Below, piece by piece: positions 54,311 through 60,155 of a DNA stretch of 60,155 nt (positions are counted from its first letter, which is position 1; each line of letters begins with the position of its first letter). The position numbers were made by a program, and so were the translations under genes. Origin of the DNA: Burkholderiales bacterium (GTDB lineage: Bacteria; Pseudomonadota; Gammaproteobacteria; Burkholderiales; Burkholderiaceae_C); the NCBI GenBank assembly GCA_028868895.1, contig JAGWTP010000008.1, positions 1-60,155 of the forward strand. The letters run 5' to 3'. A model generated the notes under the pieces. It was not told the DNA's origin. It worked only from the letters and a program-made list of their open reading frames with translations, and ran no database searches.

Positions 54311-54505
54311 GTGTCCACCTTCTATGAGGACTTGTTTGTCAAGTCGCCCACGACGATGACATCGGGTGGCGAAGCTGACCTCGTCTTTGCCTTCGCCATT
54401 TCGCAGCTGTCGCACCACCTCTTGACACACGACGGCTGGCGCGCAGCCGCCGAGACGCTGGTCATGCTGGTGGGCGTGTTCGGCGTTTGGTCCTACACGA
54501 GTGGC
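54311..54505 (+). pseudogene. remnant of a low-temperature-requirement A (LtrA) membrane protein gene
   Basis: Read in one frame, 54311-54505 gives DLVFAFAISQLSHHLL followed by AAETLVMLVGVFGVWSYTS. This is the first transmembrane region of LtrA-family proteins, whose consensus is like FFDLVFVFAISQLSHHLL. The normal continuation (further helices) is missing: the frame runs on into Gly/Arg-rich sequence that does not match. Upstream of it no proper start or ribosome binding site is seen. A fragment of an inactivated gene. Confidence 0.6.
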
Positions 54506-55247
54506 GGTGGCCGCGGTGACGATGACGGCCGTTGCTGCAGCAACCGCGGCGCAAACGCGGGCGGCGCAGCTCTCGGCGTCCTGAGGAAATGCATCGATTT
54601 GCAATGTCCGCTTTGGGCTGCATCGTCGATCAATTGGAGTTTGACCGGATCGAGCCCGAGTGGAGCTCGGATTCCGCGCCGGAAGCCTGCCATTCGCAGG
54701 TGCGCCGAGGCGATATTTTCGAGCACGCAGGGAAGTGCCGGTTATGGCCGCCCAGGCGCGGCGAAGGGGCACCAGCCGATGTCGGCGACCCGTTGCGTAG
54801 GCGTCGCAGCCGACTCGGCGGTCCGCTCTACGTCGCACTGCAGCCCGTCATCGTCGACACCTGGTCGGCGCTGGACGACCCAATGCGGACAGAGCCCCAT
54901 GGAAATTGAGCGCCGCGAAGCGGTCATCGCCGAAGTCGCCGCACCGCAACCGAAGAAAGCCTTCGCTCAAGAACATGAGCTTGCGGTTTCGCGCCCTTCA
55001 TGAACCTGCCTGCGTTCGGTCGAACCGCAATACGCGCAGCGGTGCTTCCCCGATGGTCTGGAAGTAGGCAGTGATGTACCTGGGCCCGGCAGTGTCGCTG
55101 CTCATTTGAAGGTGCTCGGACACCTACATGAACAAGGCGGCGCAGTCTTCAACCAACGATTGCGACCTCAAGCCTCCGGCTCGGCCTCCAATGCATCGCA
55201 TCTAGATTATGACGGCGGCGCCGCCGAACAGCGCTGACGAGAAACGT
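54506..55247. other. decayed intergenic region, including a minus-strand coding relic
   Basis: About 740 bp with no intact gene. On the minus strand, about 55008-55190, a coding-like relic reads QSLVEDCAALFM, stop, then VSEHLQMSSDTAGPRYITAY and on to APLRVLRFDRTQAGS before a stop at 55008. It looks like the end of a protein with an in-frame TAG. The family is not recognised. Composition is more mixed than in the rest of the window. Together with the ltrA remnant and tRNA fragment this is a scar of past insertion and loss. Confidence 0.45.
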
Positions 55248-56456
55248 TCACGCTTCGAGCACCTTCAACACCTCGTAGCACGCCCCCATGGTGTGGTAGT
55301 CGGTCTTTCCAGGCGGACTCTTTTCGTCGCTGATCTTTCGGTTGTCCGCCGTGAGGATCCGGAACCACGCCCCGTGTCGATGATCGACGAAGTGCTCCCA
55401 GCTGTAGGCCCACAGCCGCGAGTACCAATCCCAATATCGCGTCTCACCGGTGCGTTGGGCGAGCAGGGCCGCCGCGGCCAGACTTTCGGCCTGGACCCAG
55501 AAGTACTTGTCCGGATCGCAGATGACGCCGTCCGGGCCGAAGCCATAGTGGACGCCGCCGTGCCGGGGGTCCCATGCATGGCTCAGGGCGGCATCGAACA
55601 GCGCCTGTGCCCGAGGCACGAGCCAGGCATCGCCGCCGGCAAGATGTTCGCGGTGACGCTCGAGGATCAGCGGCAATTTGGCCCATTCGGTGAGGTGACC
55701 CGGCTGGTAGCCCCAGGGTCGGAAGATGTTGCTCTTGTCGGCCTTGTTGTATTCCCAGTCGACGGACCAGTCGGGCCGGTAGTGCTCCCACACCATGTCG
55801 CCGGCCAGCGCGGCCTGGCGCACGGTCACGTGGCGCGCAATCGTCTCGGCGCGGTGCAGGTAACGCAGGTCGCCGGTGGCCTCGAAGGCCGTGATCAGGG
55901 CCTCGCACATGTGCATGTTGGCGTTCTGCCCGCGATAGCTGGCGAGCACCTTCCAGTCGGCGCTCGCCTCGTCGGCGTAAAGCCCGTGCTGCGGCTCCCA
56001 GAAGTGCGCTTCGGCCAGTTCGAAGACCTCCGAGACATGCGGCCTCGCTTCGTCCAGGCCGGCCATCAGCGCGTGGGCATGGGCCAGCAACACGAAGGCC
56101 AGGCCGTAGCAATGGTTCGTGCCGTCGATCACGGCGGCATCGCCGTGCTCCCACCGCAGCTGCCAGGCGTAGCCGCCGGTGGCCGGATTGCGGTGGGCCT
56201 CGCGCAAGAATTTCAGGCCATGGCGCGCGCCTTCAAGGTATTCGGGTCGAGCGAAGTGCCGGTACGCCATCGCGTAGTTGAAGACGAAGCGCGTGCTGCT
56301 GACGAGGTGACGGGTCGCGTAGTCGTAGACCCGGCCGTCGTCCTTGAAGCAGTGGTAGAAGCCGCCGCTCGGGTCGAGGCAACGCGGATGGTAGAAGTCC
56401 ATCGTGTGTCGAACATGGTCCAGCAGGAACCTGCGGTCGCGAAAGTTCGGTGTCAT
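55248..56456 (-). CDS. AGE-family sugar epimerase/isomerase
   Basis: A 402-aa (alpha/alpha)6-barrel protein of the N-acylglucosamine 2-epimerase superfamily, which includes N-acetylglucosamine 2-epimerase, D-mannose isomerase and YihS. Features: STRFVFNYAMAYRHFARPEY (about 55-74), WEHGDAAVIDGTNHCYGLAF, GQNANMHMCEALITAFEATG (His/Glu active-site region), FRPWGYQPGHLTEWAKLPLI and KTDYHTMGACYEVLKVLE at the C-terminus. The start at 56456 is chosen because AGGAG sits 6 nt upstream; an in-frame GTG/ATG 75 bp upstream would overlap poorly conserved sequence. Substrate sugar unknown; neighbours suggest sugar catabolism. Confidence 0.85.
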   Translation of the reverse strand: MTPNFRDRRFLLDHVRHTMDFYHPRCLDPSGGFYHCFKDDGRVYDYATRHLVSSTRFVFNYAMAYRHFARPEYLEGARHGLKFLREAHRNPATGGYAWQLRWEHGDAAVIDGTNHCYGLAFVLLAHAHALMAGLDEARPHVSEVFELAEAHFWEPQHGLYADEASADWKVLASYRGQNANMHMCEALITAFEATGDLRYLHRAETIARHVTVRQAALAGDMVWEHYRPDWSVDWEYNKADKSNIFRPWGYQPGHLTEWAKLPLILERHREHLAGGDAWLVPRAQALFDAALSHAWDPRHGGVHYGFGPDGVICDPDKYFWVQAESLAAAALLAQRTGETRYWDWYSRLWAYSWEHFVDHRHGAWFRILTADNRKISDEKSPPGKTDYHTMGACYEVLKVLEA

Positions 56457-56561
56457 TGGTGCTCCTGATCCCGATCGCGCCACCAGCGGTGGCACTCGGG
56501 ACGATCGACGGTCACGACCGAGATGGTGCACCGTCTCGACCCGGAACGCCGTCGATGGTGC

Positions 56562-57053
56562 TCAAGCGAGGGCGACTTCGGCGAGCGGGACACCGCACAG
56601 GGCGGCCAGCACTTCGATCACCAGCGCATGGTCGTCACGCTGCGGCAAGCCGGAAACCGTCACGGCTCCAACGCACGAGCCGCCAGTGACGAACAGCGGC
56701 ACGCTGCCGCCATGACTCGCGTAGTCGCGGGTCGGCAGGCCCATCCTGGCCTCCAGCGAACTGCCTTCCAGCTCCAACGAGCGCCCCACACCATACGAAC
56801 TGCGCGACAGCAACTCCACCGTGTTGCGTTTGCGCCGAGCCCAGTCGGCATTGGCCGGCGACGTCCCGGCCATCGCGCAGAAGAAGACCGGCTGGCGCGC
56901 CAGCCGCACTTCGATCGTCACCGCGGCGTCGCGGGCGACGGCAAGGGCTCTCAATCGAGTCCCGACATCCCAGGCCGCGTCCTCGTTGAAACTCGCGAAC
57001 CGCAACCGCCGCTCCTGCTGCGCGATGCGGGCGATGTCGTGCTCAAGATCCAT
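56562..57053 (-). CDS. UPF0303 / heme-degrading-domain family protein
   Basis: A 163-aa protein of the UPF0303 family (GlcG/HbpS-like fold). Features: LRFASFNEDAAWDVGTRLRA (about 18-37), VTIEVRLARQPVFFCAMAGT (about 45-64), KRNTVELLSRSSYGVG, and THE terminal YASHGGSVPLFVTGGSCVGA with VTVSGLPQRDDHALVIEVLA. Family members are linked to sugar or glycolate-like catabolism clusters and some bind heme, but the reaction is unknown. AAGGAG precedes the ATG at 57053 by 6 nt, which favours it over the adjacent GTG. It lies between the AGE-type and Gfo/Idh genes on the same strand. Confidence 0.85.
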   Translation of the reverse strand: MDLEHDIARIAQQERRLRFASFNEDAAWDVGTRLRALAVARDAAVTIEVRLARQPVFFCAMAGTSPANADWARRKRNTVELLSRSSYGVGRSLELEGSSLEARMGLPTRDYASHGGSVPLFVTGGSCVGAVTVSGLPQRDDHALVIEVLAALCGVPLAEVALA

Positions 57054-57068
57054 CACTTGCTCCTTGGG

Positions 57069-58067
57069 TCATGGCGGCTCCAGGCGCCCGCTTTTCTCCG
57101 AGGCGAACAGCGCATCGATGACGCGCATGTTCCAGCACGCGTCGTCGAGTCCGCTGGCGTCCGGAGCTTGCGTGCGCACGGCGCTCGAGAACGCCTCGGC
57201 CTGCAGCCGATACTGGTCGGCGGCCGGCAGCGTCACGCGCCGCATGCCGGAGCCATCCAGAGTGCCGGTGTCGTCGATCGCATAGTGGCAGGGAGCGTTC
57301 TGCGGTGCGTTGAAAGGGATCTGGATCTCGATGCGCCCGCGGGTGCCCACCAATTCGATCCGCTGGTGCGGGGCCGCCTGCGTCGACACCGAAAACGTGA
57401 GCTGTCTGCCGCGATCGAACTCCAGCAGACCGGTGGTGTTGCGGTCGGTGTTGAAGGACGGATCGCGCTCCATCGTCGCGACCACCCGCCTGGGGTTGCC
57501 CTCGAAGAACCAGCGACCCGCGACGATCGCGTAGCAGCCGATGTCGTAGAGCGCCCCGCCGCCGATGTCGGCGCGGTTGCGAATGTTGGCGGGGTCGTCG
57601 TTGAAGTAGCTGAACGGCACATGCATGAAGCGCAGCTCGCCGATGGCGCCGCGGCGCACCAGTTCGCGTGTCTCGATCCACTGCGGGTGAAAGCGGACCA
57701 TGAAGCCCTCGCGGATGTGCACGCGCGAGGCGTAGGGCCTGAGCACGTCGAGCTCGGCCGCCGTGAGCGACATCGGTTTCTCGCACAGCACGTGCTTTCC
57801 GGCCTGTGCCGCGGCCAGCGTCATCGGCACGTGCAGATGGTTCGGCAGCGGGTTGTAGATGGCTTCGATGGTCGGATCGGCCAGCAACTCCGCGTATGAG
57901 CCATAGGCTCGGGCGATGCCGAGCTTGGTGGCCGCCGCCTGTGCCGTCGCCAGGCTGCGCGACGCGATGGCGGCCACCTCCAGCGCCGCGCTTTTTTGCA
58001 TCCCGGGGATGACCTTCTGGGTGCCGATCCGGGCCGTGGAAAGAATGCCCCAGCGGACGGGTTTCAT
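57069..58067 (-). CDS. Gfo/Idh/MocA-family NAD(P)-dependent oxidoreductase
   Basis: A 332-aa sugar or inositol-type dehydrogenase. The N-terminal Rossmann fold has VRWGILSTARIGTQKVIPGM (about 4-23), then YNPLPNHLHVPMTLAAAQAG (about 71-90) and the family HVLCEKPMSLTAAEL (EKP, about 92-106). The C-terminal domain has IGGGALYDIGCYAIVAGRWF (about 168-187), where Asp and the YDIGCY segment belong to the substrate site. Resembles glucose-fructose oxidoreductase or xylose dehydrogenase type members. No signal peptide. First gene of the isomerase run on the minus strand; AAAGGC lies before the ATG at 58067. Confidence 0.9.
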   Translation of the reverse strand: MKPVRWGILSTARIGTQKVIPGMQKSAALEVAAIASRSLATAQAAATKLGIARAYGSYAELLADPTIEAIYNPLPNHLHVPMTLAAAQAGKHVLCEKPMSLTAAELDVLRPYASRVHIREGFMVRFHPQWIETRELVRRGAIGELRFMHVPFSYFNDDPANIRNRADIGGGALYDIGCYAIVAGRWFFEGNPRRVVATMERDPSFNTDRNTTGLLEFDRGRQLTFSVSTQAAPHQRIELVGTRGRIEIQIPFNAPQNAPCHYAIDDTGTLDGSGMRRVTLPAADQYRLQAEAFSSAVRTQAPDASGLDDACWNMRVIDALFASEKSGRLEPP

Positions 58068-58153
58068 CGTGATGCCTTTCTGTGGTTGTCCGAGCCTGTT
58101 GCCCACCGCCGTGAGTCGATGACCGGTGCCGCACTCAGGCCTTTCGCCCGCGC

Positions 58154-59086
58154 TCACAGCAACTGCAGGATCTCCTTGCGCTTTTGCCGGTACTCGTCGT
58201 CGGTGATCAGGCCCTTGTCGTGCAGCCGCTTGAGCGTCTCCAGGCGGCGCTCGATGTCGGCGGCGCCGGCCGCGTCGAGCGGCTTGGGCGCCGGGGCCGG
58301 CGCCGCCTGGGGTGGCGCGGACGGTGGCACTGGCAGCGCTGCCGGGGCGGCGGACATCGGGGCGGGTGTCGCTGCCGGCGCCGCCGCCATGTGCAGCGGG
58401 ATCGACAGCCAGTCGGGCCGCCGGTTCGACGCGCCCGCACTGCGGATCACCGCCTCGCCCGCCGCAGTGCGCGAGCCGTACGTGAATCGCGGCGCCACAT
58501 GGGTGCCGCGGTAGGTGTCGTAGAAATCGAAGCGCGCGTCGTGCACGATCAGCTGCAGCTCGCCGCCCTGCACGAACAGCCGCGCGGTGACGGCGGTGGG
58601 CGCCATCAGCACGCCGCTGTCGCGCCGCGAGGCGCTCAGCAGCAGCACGTCGTCGTTCGCTCCGGCGCGGCCGAAGGCCTGCACCAGCGGCTCGACCAGA
58701 CTGGCCAGCTCGTCGGGCGCGAACAGCGGCTGGGGCCCGCTGCGGCCGATGCTTTGCACCAGCGCGAGCTGCTGGCGCAAGACCTCGGGTTGGAGCTGCA
58801 CCGGCTGCTGGTTCGGGCTCGAACCGGCTTCGCGCGCCACGAGCCGGACCATCGTGAACTCGCCGATCGGCCACAGGCGCTGACCCGGCCCGGGCTGGGC
58901 CGCCTCGGCCGACGCGCCACCCTTGCCGAACAGCGAGTCCATCCAGCCCGCCTGCGCCGGCAGCGCGCTGCCCAGCAGCGCTGCGCACAGCAGCAGCGGC
59001 GTCCATCGGGCCGGCGCAAGGGCCGACGTTGGTGCCGGCGATGTGGCGGGCGGGCGGGGCGGGGTCGGGCGGTTCGAGCGGTTCAT
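58154..59086 (-). CDS. exported protein with C-terminal SHOCT domain
   Basis: A 310-aa protein. A polar, Pro/Thr/Ala-rich N-terminus (about 1-26) precedes a signal-like hydrophobic stretch (WTPLLLCAALLGSALPAQAG, about 28-47). A mature region with FTMVRLVAREAGSSPNQQPV, FDFYDTYRGTHVAPRFTYGS and a Pro/Ala-rich linker (about 236-275) follows. The C-terminus is a SHOCT-type short helical module (LKRLHDKGLITDDEYRQKRK), an oligomerisation or anchoring domain. The start at 59086 has GAGGA 6 nt upstream. Function unknown. It separates the sugar genes from the porin. Confidence 0.72.
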   Translation of the reverse strand: MNRSNRPTPPRPPATSPAPTSALAPARWTPLLLCAALLGSALPAQAGWMDSLFGKGGASAEAAQPGPGQRLWPIGEFTMVRLVAREAGSSPNQQPVQLQPEVLRQQLALVQSIGRSGPQPLFAPDELASLVEPLVQAFGRAGANDDVLLLSASRRDSGVLMAPTAVTARLFVQGGELQLIVHDARFDFYDTYRGTHVAPRFTYGSRTAAGEAVIRSAGASNRRPDWLSIPLHMAAAPAATPAPMSAAPAALPVPPSAPPQAAPAPAPKPLDAAGAADIERRLETLKRLHDKGLITDDEYRQKRKEILQLL

Positions 59087-59164
59087 GGCGTTCCTCGTTC
59101 TCGGGCCGAAGTGACCGGGCCCGCGTTGGCGGGCCCGGTGCAAAGGCAGATCAGACCACGGCGA

Positions 59165-60155
59165 TCAGAACCACATCTCGACCTGGGCGCCGACGCTGGT
59201 GCCGCTGGTCTTGCCGTTGGCCAGACCGGTCAGCCCGTTCGGGCCGGCCGCGGCGTTGGCCGCGTCGTTCCACTTGGCGGTGGTCACGTACAGGCGCAGC
59301 TCCGGGCGGGTCCAGAAGCCCGGGCCGGTGGACAGTGCCGGGCCGATCGTGAACTTGGTCAGCTTCTGCGTCGGCGAGCCGTCCGGGCTCTTCTCCATGT
59401 GGCCGAGTTCGGCCAGCAGCTTCAGGTTGTTGGTCAGCGCGTAGGAGATGCGCCCGCCGACGGAGACTTCGCTGTACTTGGGGATCGGGACCACCGGGGT
59501 GTTGTTCTGGTCGTGGCGACCGTACAACGCGACGGCCTGGCCGCCGAAGGCGCCGACCTGCCAGTTCACGCTCTCGACGAGGCGGAACTTCTTGACGCTG
59601 GTGGTCTCGCCCATGTTGCCGAAGTTGCCGTCCAGCCCGGCCGAGCCGGTGGAGTACTGGAACCACAGGGTGTTGCCGCCGCCGATGGCGGGCAGTTCCT
59701 GGTTGTGCTGCAGGCTCAGGCCGACGCCGCTGTTGCCTTGGCCGGAGGCGGCGTTGTCGTAGTTGCCCTTGGTGTAGGTGGCCGTGACGCGCAGCTTGCC
59801 GCCGGGGTTGACGGGCAGCTCGGTCAGGTCGGCGTTCAGGCGGTTGCCGGGGTTGGTGTTGAAGCCGTTGCCCGAGTCGCCGAAGCCCGCACCGCTGTCG
59901 CTGCTGAAGTAAGCCAGGCCGAGCTTGCCGCCGGCAAACGCGATGTTGTCGGCGCCGGCGCCCACGCCGTCCATGCGCACGAAGAAGGTGTCGAGGATGT
60001 GCACGTCGGCACGGCCGTAGAAGCGCTTGCCGATCCAGAAGTTGGTGTCGGGGGAGACGTCGAAGCCCTTGCCTTCGAGGTACATCTGCTCGAAGCTGGA
60101 GCTGGACTTGCCGATGTCGGTGCCGTTGTTGTACTCGTTGATCATGACCTTGGCC
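59165..60155 (-). CDS. LamB-like maltoporin/carbohydrate porin (5' end outside window)
   Basis: C-terminal 330 residues of an outer-membrane beta-barrel. Features that match LamB porins: FWIGKRFYGRADVHILDTFF (near the visible N-terminus), KLRVTATYTKGNYDNAASGQ, and FWTRPELRLYVTTAKWNDAA. The C-terminal strand ends in GTSVGAQVEMWF, close to the LamB ending GAQMEIWW with its terminal aromatic. The frame stays open to base 60155 (AKV before the first visible Met), so the signal peptide and first strands are outside. It likely admits oligosaccharides used by the neighbouring isomerase and dehydrogenase; that link is inference from position. Confidence 0.88.
   Translation of the reverse strand, partial: AKVMINEYNNGTDIGKSSSSFEQMYLEGKGFDVSPDTNFWIGKRFYGRADVHILDTFFVRMDGVGAGADNIAFAGGKLGLAYFSSDSGAGFGDSGNGFNTNPGNRLNADLTELPVNPGGKLRVTATYTKGNYDNAASGQGNSGVGLSLQHNQELPAIGGGNTLWFQYSTGSAGLDGNFGNMGETTSVKKFRLVESVNWQVGAFGGQAVALYGRHDQNNTPVVPIPKYSEVSVGGRISYALTNNLKLLAELGHMEKSPDGSPTQKLTKFTIGPALSTGPGFWTRPELRLYVTTAKWNDAANAAAGPNGLTGLANGKTSGTSVGAQVEMWF

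Noticed and set aside
54203-55003. Intact 266-residue gene in the decayed region
   Set aside because: Only residues corresponding to 54311-54505 resemble a protein family (LtrA). The rest is low-complexity, cysteine- and serine-rich sequence without a ribosome binding site.

Overview
This 60 kb window is GC-rich chromosomal DNA, with codon use strongly biased to G/C in the third position. It comes from a betaproteobacterium, most likely Burkholderiales of the Rubrivivax/Leptothrix/Methylibium type. Three things support this: the paaKABCDE order with its aromatic-acid setting, the pgk-pyk-fba-pur-sua5 neighbourhood typical of that order, and a PEP-CTERM protein. Apart from one decayed stretch it is densely coded on both strands.

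Layout. (1) 1-5180: phenylacetate operon paaK (5' end cut by the window), paaA, paaB, paaC, paaD, paaE. (2) 5209-10945: a PEP-CTERM secreted protein on the minus strand, then a four-gene 2-oxoacid:acceptor oxidoreductase (gamma, alpha, beta, and a fused FAD/NAD(P)-diferredoxin subunit). It may feed an aryl-CoA thioester into aromatic catabolism. (3) 10971-18150: secreted carboxymuconolactone-decarboxylase-like protein, gamma-glutamyltransferase, an orphan molybdenum hydroxylase large subunit, DUF2905 protein and MidA-type methyltransferase on the minus strand. (4) 17352-22451: pteridine reductase-like SDR, folB-like aldolase, ttcA, two lipoproteins, glmU. (5) 22432-30652: GGDEF/EAL protein, type-4 uracil-DNA glycosylase, rimI, tsaB, dacB, SemiSWEET, SGNH lipoprotein, Sua5. 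(6) 30656-40731: purK, purE, cnoX-like, TPR protein, purC, fbaA, ilvA, pyk, pgk. (7) 40778-50319: azlD, azlC, a lipoprotein, htpX, fmt, def, LysM protein, dprA, smg, DUF1631 protein. (8) 50362-53751: secF, secD, yajC. (9) 53914-55247: a terminator, a tRNA 3'-end fragment and decayed DNA with an ltrA remnant. (10) 55248-60155: a sugar-related cluster with an AGE-type isomerase, UPF0303 protein, Gfo/Idh/MocA dehydrogenase, SHOCT protein and a LamB-like porin cut by the window end.

The most unusual signals are repeats that have entered conserved genes without breaking the frame. Four 48-bp tandem units sit at the start of purK. Palindromic dispersed repeats are translated as a roughly 60-residue N-terminal extension of PaaD. 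A hexanucleotide array lies in the uracil-DNA glycosylase gene and a 9-bp array lies in tsaB. The second theme is the oxidoreductase cluster beside the paa operon, whose substrate cannot be fixed from sequence alone. All family assignments come from reading motifs and overall protein character; no database search was run.
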